Origin: Chthonomonadaceae bacterium
Lineage (GTDB): Bacteria > Armatimonadota > Chthonomonadetes > Chthonomonadales > Chthonomonadaceae
NCBI GenBank assembly: GCA_025054835.1
Contig: JANWZQ010000186.1
Span: forward strand, 1-46,488
DNA length: 46,488 bases
Direction: 5' to 3'
The position numbers and the translations under genes were made by a program. A model generated the notes under the pieces. That model made no database searches, was not told the DNA's origin, and worked only from the letters and a program-made list of their open reading frames with translations. Positions 24,436 to 32,943 of the stretch are shown one piece after another; the first letter of the stretch is position 1, and every line of letters starts with the position of its first letter.

Positions 24436-25539
24436 ATGCCATTGGTCGATCCTTTCCAGCGACACATTATCTACTTGCGCATCAGTGTCACGGACCGTTG
24501 CAACTTCCGCTGCCTCTACTGCATGCCAGAGGAAGGCGCCCCGGTAGCGCCCCGGGATGACCTGCTCACCCGGGATGAGATCCTCCGTCTCGCGCGTATC
24601 GCTGCCAGCCTGGGCATATCTCGCATCCGCCTGACCGGAGGCGAGCCCCTGATACGCAAGGACATTGTGGAGATCGTGGCTGGCATTCGCGCCATTCCGG
24701 GTATTCAGGAACTGTCCCTCACCACAAACGGTTTTCTCCTGGAACAGTACGCGCTACCTCTGCGCCAGGCAGGCCTGCACCGCGTCAACGTCAGCCTGGA
24801 CACTCTGCGTCCGGAACGTTTCCGACGCATTGCACGGCGCGGTAACCTGGAAGCGGTGCTCCGGGGTATCGCTGCGGCCCGGCAACAGGAACTGGCTCCG
24901 ATCAAGATCAACTGTGTCACCCTGCGTGGATGGAACGATGACGAGGTGGTGGACTTTGCCCGCCTCTCGCTGGATCACCCTTTCGGGGTGCGATTCATCG
25001 AGCTGATGCCGATCAACTGGACACCGAGCCCCACCGAATCGCCTCGCCGCATCAGTATCCCGCTCATGCCTGTAGAGAACGCAGTGTCTCGCCGGCCCGA
25101 TATCTCCCCCGTTATAACTCCTGTAACGGGAGGGCAGCTGGATGCGATCTCCCTTCAACGCGCCTTCCTCTCCGTTGCGGAGGTCCGCGCGCGCATCGAA
25201 GCTGCACTCGGCCCGCTGTTGCCTGCCACCGAGGTCCACAATGGCCCGGCTCGCTCCTACCGTCTGCCCGGAGCGCGCGGGACCATCGGCTTTATCAGTC
25301 AGATCACCGCGCACAACTGCTCCCGATGCAATCGCCTGCGCCTCACTGCAGACGGGCATCTGCGCCCCTGCCTGATGGCAGACGGCGAGATCGATCTCCG
25401 CACCCTGCTACGCTCCGGAGCATCTGACCGGCAGATCGCAGAATGCTTCCGAACGGCGGTGCAGCACAAACCTGCAGAGCACCGGGTCAACGAGGGATCG
25501 CTGCCAGCAGGTCGCAACATGAGCCAGATCGGCGGGTGA
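24436..25539 (+). CDS. moaA: GTP 3',8-cyclase MoaA with an internal insertion
   Basis: 367 aa radical-SAM enzyme that starts molybdopterin synthesis. Seen: the N-terminal 4Fe-4S motif CNFRCLYC, RLTGGEPLIRKD, SLTTNGFLL, VSLDTLRPERF, the C-terminal second cluster (CSRCNRLRLTADGHLRPC) and the essential C-terminal Gly-Gly (MSQIGG). Between PINWTPSP and SVAEVRARIEA there is an insertion of about 45 residues (includes RRISIPLMPVENAVSRRPD and VTGGQLDAIS) not normal for MoaA. No other molybdenum-cofactor genes lie in the window. A Rieske gene begins 22 nt downstream, apparently in the same operon. Both clusters and the GG tail are present, so activity is expected. Confidence 0.93.
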   Translation: MPLVDPFQRHIIYLRISVTDRCNFRCLYCMPEEGAPVAPRDDLLTRDEILRLARIAASLGISRIRLTGGEPLIRKDIVEIVAGIRAIPGIQELSLTTNGFLLEQYALPLRQAGLHRVNVSLDTLRPERFRRIARRGNLEAVLRGIAAARQQELAPIKINCVTLRGWNDDEVVDFARLSLDHPFGVRFIELMPINWTPSPTESPRRISIPLMPVENAVSRRPDISPVITPVTGGQLDAISLQRAFLSVAEVRARIEAALGPLLPATEVHNGPARSYRLPGARGTIGFISQITAHNCSRCNRLRLTADGHLRPCLMADGEIDLRTLLRSGASDRQIAECFRTAVQHKPAEHRVNEGSLPAGRNMSQIGG

Positions 25540-25561
25540 AGGTCGAGTGAGGCACATACGT

Positions 25562-25885
25562 ATGAAAAGAAGACGTCAGGCGGTTGCGCGCCTTTCAGAT
25601 CTTGAGGCCGATCGGGGCCAGACAGTTCCTCTGGGAGAGGGACACTGCACGCTCTTCCTGCATCAGGGAAAGTGCTTTGCCGTCGGATCCATGTGCCCGC
25701 ATCAGAACGCGCCGTTGCACGGAGCGATCATCAGGGATGGACAGATCATCTGCCGTCGGCACGGATACCGCTTTGATGCCACCACCGGTAACTGCCTGAC
25801 AGCAGGCGGGTATGGTTTGCCTGTCTTCGCAACAGAGATTGAGGGTGATATGGTTTACGTTTCCTACTGGGAAGCGGACGGTTGA
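25562..25885 (+). CDS. Small Rieske [2Fe-2S] protein
   Basis: 107 aa, a single Rieske domain with no transmembrane anchor. The cluster-binding pattern is CPHQNAPLHGAII, then 15 or so residues later CRRHGYRFDATTG, giving the two Cys and two His ligands. It resembles stand-alone ferredoxin-like subunits (as of dioxygenases or nitrite-reductase small subunits). No oxygenase is nearby, so the partner is unknown; the adjacent MoaA could use it only by speculation. The start is either ATG 25562 (GAGG 9 nt upstream, chosen) or GTG 25547 (GAAGG 4 nt upstream). It begins 22 nt after moaA and is followed 29 nt later by the HsdR-N-like gene. Confidence 0.9.
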   Translation: MKRRRQAVARLSDLEADRGQTVPLGEGHCTLFLHQGKCFAVGSMCPHQNAPLHGAIIRDGQIICRRHGYRFDATTGNCLTAGGYGLPVFATEIEGDMVYVSYWEADG

Positions 25886-25914
25886 TCCCGGCAGGGATCA
25901 GGGAACGGGATGCC

Positions 25915-26868
25915 ATGCTCAGGTACAACGAGGCAACACGAGCGCGCATTCTGGATGGGATCAAAAAGTACAGCCGGATTGTTGCTCAGGCGCGGCAACG
26001 AGGGATGAACGAGCGCGACACCGCAGACATCGTGCGTGCGATGCTCGGTGACACGCTCGGCTTCGACCCATTCTTCGAAGTCCTCACAGATATCAGCGTC
26101 CGAGGAAATTACGCCGACTTCGCGGTCTTCAGCGGTGGCAAGCTCCTCTATCTGGTTTGCGTCAAGTCCATTCAGGCGCTCCCCAACGCCACACACCTGT
26201 TTCGACTGAGCGGGACTTCCACGCCTCCCTATGCCAGCTGGGTGGTTCTGACCAATGCCGACACATGGGCCACGTACCGACTCGGGATCGGTATGGACCG
26301 CCACCCGGAGCTGGTATGCCGTGTCAGCCTGCTGGAAACGACCACTCTGGAGGAACGAGCGGCTCTGTTCTACCTGATCAGCAAGGAAGGTGCCGAGCAA
26401 AATGCACTGGAACTGTACTGGGAACAGACGCATGTACTGCACCCCGGGCGTCTCGCTACTCTGATCCTCTCTACCGAGAGTCTGGACCTCCTGCGGCGGG
26501 AGCTGCAACGCACTCTCAACTACCGGATCGACCCGCAAGCGCTTCATGACCTTCTGGTACATCACGTGCTGCGCCCGGAAGCTGTGGCGTCCCGCTACGG
26601 CGCAGACGCATCCAGATGGCTCCCGCATTGCTTCGCCTACGTACGCGATCCGAACCGCCCCACGACCTGGCGACTTCACTACCGGAACCCCGACGGGTCT
26701 CCCAACCCGGATCTGTTGACACAGGCCGTTGCCGAGTTGAGCGCAGGATTCAACACGCTCGGTATCCCTGCAGATGATGTGCCACTCGTCGTCCAGCGCC
26801 TCCGACAGGCTTACACGGAGCTCGGAATTCCTGCGGAGGAACTACCGCCCATCCTGAGAAATACTTGA
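25915..26868 (+). CDS. Stand-alone HsdR-N-like protein with altered nuclease motif
   Basis: 317 aa. The N-terminal 165 residues resemble the N-terminal nuclease domain of type I restriction HsdR and its free-standing relatives: RDTADIVRAMLGDTLGFDPFFEV, then RGNYADFAVFSGGKLLYLVCVKS, WVVLTNADTWATYRLG. The PD-(D/E)xK core would need D-xn-ExK; the Asp of YADFAVF is present but ExK reads CVK, so the catalytic Glu is replaced by Cys. Residues about 170-317 are helical and unrecognised. No helicase, HsdM or HsdS is present, so this is not a restriction locus. ATG 25915 is preferred to TTG 25882. The stop TGA lies inside the -35 box of the queA promoter. Confidence 0.7.
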   Translation: MLRYNEATRARILDGIKKYSRIVAQARQRGMNERDTADIVRAMLGDTLGFDPFFEVLTDISVRGNYADFAVFSGGKLLYLVCVKSIQALPNATHLFRLSGTSTPPYASWVVLTNADTWATYRLGIGMDRHPELVCRVSLLETTTLEERAALFYLISKEGAEQNALELYWEQTHVLHPGRLATLILSTESLDLLRRELQRTLNYRIDPQALHDLLVHHVLRPEAVASRYGADASRWLPHCFAYVRDPNRPTTWRLHYRNPDGSPNPDLLTQAVAELSAGFNTLGIPADDVPLVVQRLRQAYTELGIPAEELPPILRNT

Positions 26869-26893
26869 CGGCTTCCGGATCCCCCGTTACAAT
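26865..26893 (+). promoter_or_regulatory. Near-consensus sigma-70 promoter for queA
   Basis: TTGACG (26865-26870), a 17-bp spacer, and TACAAT (26888-26893) form a strong promoter. Its -35 overlaps the TGA of the preceding gene. Transcription should start near 26900, leaving a roughly 55-nt leader before the queA ATG at 26954. Confidence 0.75.
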
Positions 26894-26901
26894 GGTAACG
26901 G
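26884..26901. promoter_or_regulatory. Perfect dyad over the queA -10 box
   Basis: CCGTTAC-AATG-GTAACGG is a 7-bp perfect inverted repeat with a 4-bp centre that covers the -10 hexamer and extends to the likely start site. Its position fits an operator for a repressor that blocks polymerase binding; no regulator can be named. Confidence 0.45.
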
Positions 26902-26953
26902 CGCGTGGCGAAAGCGAACCGTCACAGTGCTGGCATGCGGGCCTTCAAGCATC

Positions 26954-28003
26954 ATGCGCACGGACCTTTTCGACTACGAACTTCCTCCTGAGCTCATTGC
27001 GCAGACTCCAGCAGAACGTGGTACCTCCCGCCTGCTGGTGATGGATCGTCGCAGTGGCCAGATCGCTCATCGAAAGTTCGTCGACATCGTCGAGTATCTG
27101 CATCCCGGCGACTGTCTGGTTCTCAACAACACACGTGTTTCTGCACGGAGGCTTCACGCCACACGCGAGAACGGGCTGCCGGCAGAGATCCTGCTCCTGC
27201 ACCCGGTCGGAGATACTTGCTGGCATGTTCTGACGCGCCCCGGCAAGTCGCTGCGCCCCGGCAAGCGCCTGCAGATACAGAACCCGTCTGATGGCTCGAT
27301 CCTGCAGGTTGCCGTGATCGGTCAGACTGCTGAAGGGGGGCGCATTCTGGACTTTGGTAGCCGGGAGGCGCGCGATCAGGTAGCGCGCTGGGGAGAGGTT
27401 CCACTACCCCCCTACATCACCTGTCCTCTGCCCCCGGAGCAGGAGGAACGCTACCAGACCGTCTACGCCGCAGAGCCGGGCTCTGTCGCTGCGCCAACAG
27501 CAGGCCTGCATTTTACCCAAGACCTTCTGCAAGAACTCCAGCGGCAGCAGGTCATACTGGCGACCGTGACACTGCATGTCGGCATCGGCACATTTCGTCC
27601 GGTACGCACCGAAGAAATCGAAGCCCACGAAATGCACGCGGAAGTCTGCTTTCTTTCCGAGGAAACCGCACAGAGGATCAACAACGCTCCCGGGAAGATC
27701 ATCGCAGTGGGTACCACGTCAGTCCGAACGCTGGAGACAGCGGCGCGGGTTGCCCGGGCCACCCCGCGGCCAGAGTACCCACGTGTCGCGCCTTTCGCAG
27801 GAGAGACCAATCTGTTTCTATACCCGGGAACACCTTTTTACGCCACGGACGCGCTGGTCACCAACTTTCACCTGCCGCGATCGACCCTGCTGATGCTAGT
27901 CGCCGCTTTCTCGAGCCGCGAACACATCCTGAACGCCTACGCGGAGGCTATCCGGGAACGCTACCGGTTCTTCAGCTTCGGCGATGCCATGCTGATTCTC
28001 TGA
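26954..28003 (+). CDS. queA: S-adenosylmethionine:tRNA ribosyltransferase-isomerase
   Basis: 349 aa. QueA transfers the ribosyl part of SAM to preQ1 at the wobble position of Asp, Asn, His and Tyr tRNAs, giving epoxyqueuosine. Hallmarks seen: FDYELPPELIAQTPAERGTSRLLV at the N-terminus, LVLNNTRVSARRL, PLPPYI, TVYAAEPGSVAAPTAGLHFT, VTLHVGIGTFRPV, and the C-terminal TDALVTNFHLPRSTLLMLVAAF. ATG 26954 gives the conserved MRTDLFDYELP start. It is expressed from a near-consensus promoter with a dyad over the -10. Other queuosine genes (tgt, queC-E, queG) are not in the window. The helix-turn-helix, GT4 and DedA genes follow closely on the same strand. Confidence 0.96.
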   Translation: MRTDLFDYELPPELIAQTPAERGTSRLLVMDRRSGQIAHRKFVDIVEYLHPGDCLVLNNTRVSARRLHATRENGLPAEILLLHPVGDTCWHVLTRPGKSLRPGKRLQIQNPSDGSILQVAVIGQTAEGGRILDFGSREARDQVARWGEVPLPPYITCPLPPEQEERYQTVYAAEPGSVAAPTAGLHFTQDLLQELQRQQVILATVTLHVGIGTFRPVRTEEIEAHEMHAEVCFLSEETAQRINNAPGKIIAVGTTSVRTLETAARVARATPRPEYPRVAPFAGETNLFLYPGTPFYATDALVTNFHLPRSTLLMLVAAFSSREHILNAYAEAIRERYRFFSFGDAMLIL

Positions 28004-28032
28004 TTCCCCGCACGCCACAGGGAGGGGCAACC

Positions 28033-28815
28033 GTGCGACTGGAAGAATGGCAACGTTTTATCGAGTCCCAGTTTCTGGATGATGACCCGGCCAAACAGGC
28101 GCATGCATCAGCCCGGTCTGCCTCTACCCCTCTGGAGCGCGATCTGGAACGCTCGCCCGATCCCCACGGGCGTCCCGTGTTGTTCCCGGAATTTTTCCTG
28201 GAAGAACCGGATCTGCCGGCATTCGAACGTTACCTGCCTCCCTCTCGCCGCGAGGGATCGCCTCTGCAGAAAGACCTGGATGCGCTCCTGTCGCCGGGGA
28301 ATACCGCGAAAGCATCCCAGCATGGGCCTGCGCGGGCACGCCGGGCACGCAAGGTCCCTATCGCTCCTCCTGCACCCGGCGTGAGCCTCGAAGAGCTCTG
28401 GGCCCGGGTGCCCCGTCACATTCAAACCCTGCTGGCCATGGAGACGCCAGGGGCCCCGGAAATCGCACAGAACTCCTACAAGCGGCCCTTTGCGGAGCAG
28501 AGAAGGGAGCTCATCGAACGCTTGCTTGACCCGATCCTGACACTGGAACAGGTCGCACGCCTGCTGAACGTCTGCCCGGCAACGGTCCGGCGTTACACCA
28601 ATCAGGGCTTGCTCAACTGTTTTCGGAAAGAACCGGAGTGCACAACGGAGGTAAAATCCCGACCAACCAGAGAAACCCGCCAGCGGCGGTTTCGCCTGTC
28701 CGATGTAGTCGCTTTTCTGGAGACGCAGCAGAACGCATCTTCTGGAAAATCGCCCGGCACCGCACCGAGGGAGGGATCCACTCCTGGCGGAACACCTCCT
28801 GAGCACAGAGAGTAA
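28033..28815 (+). CDS. Helix-turn-helix (MerR/excisionase-like) protein with long N-terminal region
   Basis: 260 aa. Residues 1-150 are low-complexity, charged and proline-rich (HGRPVLFPEFFLEEPDLPAF, PSRREGSPLQKDLDALL) and unrecognised. Residues about 168-235 form a MerR/excisionase-like HTH: LTLEQVARLLNVCPATVRRYTN, then QGLLNCFRKEPE and RRFRLSDVVAFLE, which would bind DNA. The C-terminus is again disordered. GTG 28033 has GGGAGGGG 5 nt upstream, so the start is firm. It sits 29 nt after queA and only 5 nt before the GT4 gene, so it is operonic; it could regulate this operon, but no target site can be linked to it. Most of the protein lacks an identifiable relative. Confidence 0.78.
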   Translation: MRLEEWQRFIESQFLDDDPAKQAHASARSASTPLERDLERSPDPHGRPVLFPEFFLEEPDLPAFERYLPPSRREGSPLQKDLDALLSPGNTAKASQHGPARARRARKVPIAPPAPGVSLEELWARVPRHIQTLLAMETPGAPEIAQNSYKRPFAEQRRELIERLLDPILTLEQVARLLNVCPATVRRYTNQGLLNCFRKEPECTTEVKSRPTRETRQRRFRLSDVVAFLETQQNASSGKSPGTAPREGSTPGGTPPEHRE

Positions 28816-28820
28816 GTCCG

Positions 28821-30215
28821 ATGCTCCCCTCATCATCAGCATCCGATGTGCACATCCCGCCGCTCCGGATCGGTATTTTCTCGGAGAGCTTTGCCCCGGT
28901 GCAGAACGGGGTCACTACCTCCATACTGACCCTGGTTCATGGATTGCGTGCCAGACACCACCACGTGTCGGTGTTTGCCCCGGCTCACCAGCAGCAACAC
29001 AGTAACGAATTCAATGTGTTTCGCTTCCCCTCTTTCGTCACAGTTTTCAACCGGGACTACCCTGTCGCCTACCCTTTCCTCCCACGGATCACGCTGGCGA
29101 ACCACTTTCATCGGCTCAAACTCAACATTGTGCACACTCATACGCCCTTCGTGCTGGGACTGACCGGAGCGAATCTGGCCCTTGCATCTCACATACCGCT
29201 GGTCTCCACGTTCCACACGCTCTACACCCGGTACGCGCACTACGTGCCTCTCCTGCCCGAACAGATTACAACGACGTTGCTGGAGCACTACGTCCCGTGG
29301 TACTACAGCCGGTGCTCTGTGGTCATCTGCCCCTCGGAAGTCGCCGCGCACTACCTGCGTAGCCGGGGAGTAACCACCCCCATCGCAGTCATTCCGACGG
29401 GTATTCCCCTGCCCCCGGAAAGCATCCGCACCGCGGAGTCCCGGCGACGTGTCCGGGAGCAATATCATCTCCCTCTCGACGCACCGCTCCTGCTCTACGC
29501 CGGTCGGCTGGCGCGTGAGAAAAATCTGGAATGGCTTCTGGAGGTCTTTCAACGCGTCCTCATCGCGTTGCCTGCAGCGCTCCTGGTGATGGCCGGTGGC
29601 GGTCCCCATGCTGCCGAGCTACAGTCCCGGGTTGCCGCACTCGGCCTCGAAGAGCGCGTGCGCTTCCTCGGACCAATCGACCATCGGGAAATGCCTGCCC
29701 TTTTCGCAGCATGCGACGTGTTCTGTTTCCCGTCGCCATCAGAAACGCAGGGGCTGGTCGTTGGTGAGGCCAGAGCAGCAGGAACCCCCTGTGTGGTTGT
29801 CGACGCAGGCGGAGCTCCCGAAACGGTCGTGCATGGCGTCGACGGCTTTCGTGTTCCTCCAGATGCCCCGGACATTTTCGCCGCACGCGTCATCGAGATC
29901 ATCCAGAACCCGCAACTGCGCCTGTTCCTGCAACAGAACGCCCTGCGCAACGCCCTCCACTTCACCCCCGAACATATGATCGAGCGCACGGTTCAGGTCT
30001 ACCGGCAGGCGTGTGCTCTGGAGCGTCGCTCACAGGATCATCTGTCCGCGCTGTCAACAGAGAAGCAGAACCGCTTCGAGGACCTGTTGCTGCGCAACAC
30101 CACAGGTACGTTGAGCACCGAAGAACACGAGGAATTGAGCGCCATCGCCTCCGAGTTTGAGGCACTCCGTCGCGCGACCCCTGTTCATGACCCGGCAGAG
30201 TCGGAACGGGGTTAA
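28821..30215 (+). CDS. Family 4 glycosyltransferase with C-terminal helical tail
   Basis: 464 aa, cytoplasmic or membrane-associated GT-B enzyme. The N-terminal Rossmann half starts RIGIFSESFAPVQNGVTTSI (glycine loop) and contains VHTHTPFVLGLTG and TFHTLYTRYAHYVPLLP. The C-terminal half has LLYAGRLAREKNLEWLLE, VMAGGGPH, and the E-x7-E nucleotide-binding region SPSETQGLVVGEARAAGTP. The pattern resembles diacylglycerol glucosyl- and mannosyltransferases that build glycolipids or lipoteichoic-type anchors, but the acceptor cannot be fixed from sequence. The last 65 residues (EKQNRFEDLLLRNTTGTLSTEEHEEL) form a helical tail not typical of the core family. It lies 5 nt after the HTH gene and upstream of dedA. 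Confidence 0.88.
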   Translation: MLPSSSASDVHIPPLRIGIFSESFAPVQNGVTTSILTLVHGLRARHHHVSVFAPAHQQQHSNEFNVFRFPSFVTVFNRDYPVAYPFLPRITLANHFHRLKLNIVHTHTPFVLGLTGANLALASHIPLVSTFHTLYTRYAHYVPLLPEQITTTLLEHYVPWYYSRCSVVICPSEVAAHYLRSRGVTTPIAVIPTGIPLPPESIRTAESRRRVREQYHLPLDAPLLLYAGRLAREKNLEWLLEVFQRVLIALPAALLVMAGGGPHAAELQSRVAALGLEERVRFLGPIDHREMPALFAACDVFCFPSPSETQGLVVGEARAAGTPCVVVDAGGAPETVVHGVDGFRVPPDAPDIFAARVIEIIQNPQLRLFLQQNALRNALHFTPEHMIERTVQVYRQACALERRSQDHLSALSTEKQNRFEDLLLRNTTGTLSTEEHEELSAIASEFEALRRATPVHDPAESERG

Positions 30216-30282
30216 GACAGGGCCTCTTCTGACCGACAGTATTAGGAGGCCACCCGGATCACTTCACAGGAGCCAGAAGCAT

Positions 30283-30960
30283 ATGGATTTCAAGTTCATA
30301 GCCGATCTCTTCCTTCATCTTGACAGAACGCTGGGAGAGGTAATCAGGCAGTACGACACATGGACATATCTCATTCTCTTTCTGATCGTTTTCGCGGAGA
30401 CCGGTCTGGTAGTAACGCCGTTCCTCCCCGGTGACTCGCTCCTGTTTGCTGCAGGCACCTTCGCCGCAACCGGTCAGCTGCAAATCGCTCTGGTCTTCTT
30501 CCTGCTTGTGGTGGCTGCCATACTCGGAGACACGATCAACTACGCGATCGGCAAGTACCTCGGCCCGAAGATCTTTCATAGCGACGGAGGACGTTTCCTC
30601 AGGAAGGAATACCTCGACCGTACGCATGAGTTCTACGAGAAACACGGCGCCAGGACCATTATCCTGGCGCGCTTCGTGCCGATTGTCCGCACTTTTGCTC
30701 CCTTTGTGGCAGGTATCGGCCGCATGTCCTATGGACTGTTTGTTACCTACAACGTGGTGGGCGCGTTCCTGTGGGTGACCATCTGCACGTTCGCCGGCTA
30801 TTTCTTCGGCCGGATTCCTGTGGTGCAGAAGCACTTCAGTCTGGCGATCCTTGCTATCGTGGCCCTGTCCGTCGTTCCCATGCTTCTGGAGATTGTCAGG
30901 CACCGCGCAGCGCGCCGTGCGACCGAAGGCCGGGCCCTGCAGCAGGAGGCCAGATCCTGA
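30283..30960 (+). CDS. DedA-family membrane protein
   Basis: 225 aa with about five hydrophobic segments. DedA proteins act in membrane homeostasis; several flip undecaprenyl phosphate or phosphatidylethanolamine, and many need proton motive force. Seen: FAETGLVVTPFLPGDSLL with the conserved Glu and PGD, AAILGDTINYAIGKYLG, and LARFVPIVRTFAPFVAGIGRM, which holds the conserved arginines of the family. The ATG at 30283 is preceded by AGGAG 10 nt upstream. It follows the GT4 gene by 67 nt in the same direction, so the two may serve the same envelope-lipid process (inference). The C-terminus is basic. Confidence 0.93.
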   Translation: MDFKFIADLFLHLDRTLGEVIRQYDTWTYLILFLIVFAETGLVVTPFLPGDSLLFAAGTFAATGQLQIALVFFLLVVAAILGDTINYAIGKYLGPKIFHSDGGRFLRKEYLDRTHEFYEKHGARTIILARFVPIVRTFAPFVAGIGRMSYGLFVTYNVVGAFLWVTICTFAGYFFGRIPVVQKHFSLAILAIVALSVVPMLLEIVRHRAARRATEGRALQQEARS

Positions 30961-31090
30961 TCGGGTCTTACCGCTTTTCCGGTTGAAGTACGGTCTGTAA
31001 ACTCGTAAGAATACACACGGAACGGGAGAAACAGAGAGGAACAACAGAAATAGATCGTCGCTCAATGCGATCCGGACAGGGAGGGTTCGC

Positions 31091-31870
31091 ATGATAGGAT
31101 TGTCTGGAAGCAAGGAATTGTTCGTGATACAGTCGTTGCAGGCCGCTACCAGAGAGCGCGACTATTCTCTGCAATCTCTGGCCTCTGGCCGTCGTGCGCG
31201 CCTGGCCCCGGCTGAGCTGGTGCTGGCCACACAACTGCAAACGCAGGTAGACAGTATTGAGCAAGCGATCGACAACGTGGAAAGTGCGGAGAACCTCTCG
31301 CAGGTCGCTCAGGGCTCCCTGCAACAGGCCCAGGACAACATCCGGGAAGCGCGTCGCCTGGCGGTTGCCGCGGCCAACACCGGCGTTTACGATGTAGAGG
31401 CACGGGAAGCGTTGCAAGCACAGGTACAGGCCGGAGTGCAGGCTGCCGAGCGTTTCATGCAATCTGCAGCACTCAACAACGGCCAGTTCCAGATTGGCCC
31501 GGATCCCGGTCAGGCTATTCCAGCCATACTGACCGATCCTGCTTCGGTCACCACGCCACTGCAGGGCATCACCGTACTTACCGAGCAGGGGAGTTACAAC
31601 GCCATGCAGGCCACGGATGCCGCACGCGTGGAGATCTCCCGACAATCCGCCCGTATCGGCTCCCTGCAGGCCGATACCCTGCGCCCCGCCGCCAGGTCTC
31701 TGCGCATCCGTCAGGAAGCGTTGATGCGGTCGCACTCCACGATTGCGGACACCGACTTTGCCCGCGAGACTACCCGTTATATCCAGAAAAAGATCCTGGT
31801 GGAAAGCGGGATCACCGTGATCAGCCGCGCGGTCATCGCCCGACAACGCGCTCTCGCAACGTTGCCCTGA
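31091..31870 (+). CDS. Divergent flagellin-like protein
   Basis: 259 aa, a short flagellin with both terminal domains and almost no central region. The N-terminal module (about 25-115) follows flagellin D0/D1: SLASGRRARLAPAELVLATQL, IEQAIDNVESAENLSQVAQGSL, REARRLAVAAANTGVYD, AALNNGQF. The C-terminal module (about 170-259) includes ARIGSLQADTLRPA, HSTIADTDFARETTRY and a helix QKKILVESGITVISRAVI ending ALATLP, as flagellins end in LLxL. The very first residues (MIGLSGSKELFVI) differ from the usual MRINxN. GGGAGGG lies 5 nt before ATG. No other flagellar gene is in the window, so it may be an orphan flagellin or a hook-associated-type protein (FlgL-like); flagellin is preferred. Confidence 0.8.
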   Translation: MIGLSGSKELFVIQSLQAATRERDYSLQSLASGRRARLAPAELVLATQLQTQVDSIEQAIDNVESAENLSQVAQGSLQQAQDNIREARRLAVAAANTGVYDVEAREALQAQVQAGVQAAERFMQSAALNNGQFQIGPDPGQAIPAILTDPASVTTPLQGITVLTEQGSYNAMQATDAARVEISRQSARIGSLQADTLRPAARSLRIRQEALMRSHSTIADTDFARETTRYIQKKILVESGITVISRAVIARQRALATLP

Positions 31871-31963
31871 TCCAGTCTGTTCTGCCACGGCTACGCTTCC
31901 GCTCCGAACGGGTCCTGTCCTGCGCTTCCAGCACGCTACTGCCCTCTCCCTGCCTCCTTGAGG

Positions 31964-31969
31964 TATAAT
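31964..31969 (+). promoter_or_regulatory. Probable -10 box for pdxS
   Basis: A perfect TATAAT lies 34 nt before the pdxS ATG. The region 17 bp upstream has no recognisable -35, so the promoter is called from the -10 alone. A start near 31976 would leave a leader of about 28 nt containing GAGAGGAG. Confidence 0.5.
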
Positions 31970-32003
31970 GAGACCCGGAGCACGCACGAGAGGAGCAGTG
32001 AAG

Positions 32004-32900
32004 ATGAGCGATTTCGAGGCGCAGAAGTCCACATGGCGCACCAAGGTTGGCCTTGCGGAAATGCTGAAAGGTGGCGTCATTATGGACGTGGTCACACCGG
32101 AGCAGGCGATCATTGCAGAGGAAGCAGGCGCAGTAGCGGTTATGGCCCTCGAACGTGTGCCTGCGGACATCCGCAAGGAGGGTGGAGTCGCACGGATGTC
32201 GGATCCGGCCATGATCCGCGAAATCATGAACGCGGTCACCATTCCGGTCATGGCCAAGTGTCGCATCGGGCACTTCGTCGAGGCTCAGATCCTTGAAGCG
32301 CTCGGCGTGGACTTCATCGACGAGAGCGAAGTGCTCACGCCAGCTGACGAAGAAAATCACGTCAACAAGCACGCATTCAAAGTGCCCTTCGTGTGCGGGT
32401 GCCGCGATCTCGGGGAAGCGCTGCGACGGATCGCGGAGGGTGCTGCCATGATCCGCACCAAAGGAGAAGCAGGTACCGGCAATATCGTGGAGGCGGTGCG
32501 TCATATGCGCACTGTGATGAAGGAAATCCGCCGCATTCAATCCATGCGCGAAGATGAACTGATGGTCGCGGCAAAAGAACTGCGCGCTCCCTATGAACTG
32601 GTTGTTGAAGTCCATCAGACCGGCAAGTTGCCCGTGCCCAATTTCTCCGCGGGAGGTGTGGCAACTCCTGCCGATGCCGCGCTCATGATGCAACTGGGTG
32701 CAGAGGCTGTGTTCGTTGGCTCCGGTATCTTCAAGTCCTCCAATCCCAAGGCGCGTGCACGCGCCATCGTGGATGCTGTCACGCACTACAACAACCCGGA
32801 GGTCCTGAAGGAAGTCTCCATGGGTCTCGGCGACTGCATGCCCGGTCTGGACGTGCGCACCCTTTCTGAGGCCGAGCGCATGGCAGTACGCGGGTGGTGA
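32004..32900 (+). CDS. pdxS: Pyridoxal 5'-phosphate synthase lyase subunit PdxS
   Basis: 298 aa. PdxS makes PLP from ribose 5-phosphate, glyceraldehyde 3-phosphate and ammonia, working as a dodecamer with the glutaminase PdxT. Strong identity is visible along the whole length: [78 protein letters not shown] (several catalytic lysines and acids), [15 protein letters not shown], and [23 protein letters not shown]. The family size is normal (about 290-300). pdxT is not adjacent, which is less usual than the common pdxST pair. The ATG at 32004 has GAGAGGAG upstream. It converges on the GH15 gene through a shared hairpin. Confidence 0.97.
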   Translation: MSDFEAQKSTWRTKVGLAEMLKGGVIMDVVTPEQAIIAEEAGAVAVMALERVPADIRKEGGVARMSDPAMIREIMNAVTIPVMAKCRIGHFVEAQILEALGVDFIDESEVLTPADEENHVNKHAFKVPFVCGCRDLGEALRRIAEGAAMIRTKGEAGTGNIVEAVRHMRTVMKEIRRIQSMREDELMVAAKELRAPYELVVEVHQTGKLPVPNFSAGGVATPADAALMMQLGAEAVFVGSGIFKSSNPKARARAIVDAVTHYNNPEVLKEVSMGLGDCMPGLDVRTLSEAERMAVRGW

Positions 32901-32943
32901 CGCGGCTCCTGCTCCCTTCTACTCGATGGAAGCTCCCGGCGCA

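Noticed and set aside
24436-25885. Molybdenum-cofactor operon
   Set aside because: moaA is the only pathway gene; the neighbours are a NAGPA protein, a Rieske protein and an HsdR-N-like protein.
25915-26868. Type I restriction-modification locus
   Set aside because: Only an HsdR-N-like domain is present; no helicase, methyltransferase or specificity gene, and the nuclease Glu is missing.
31091-31870. Flagellar operon
   Set aside because: Only one flagellin-like gene is seen between dedA and pdxS.
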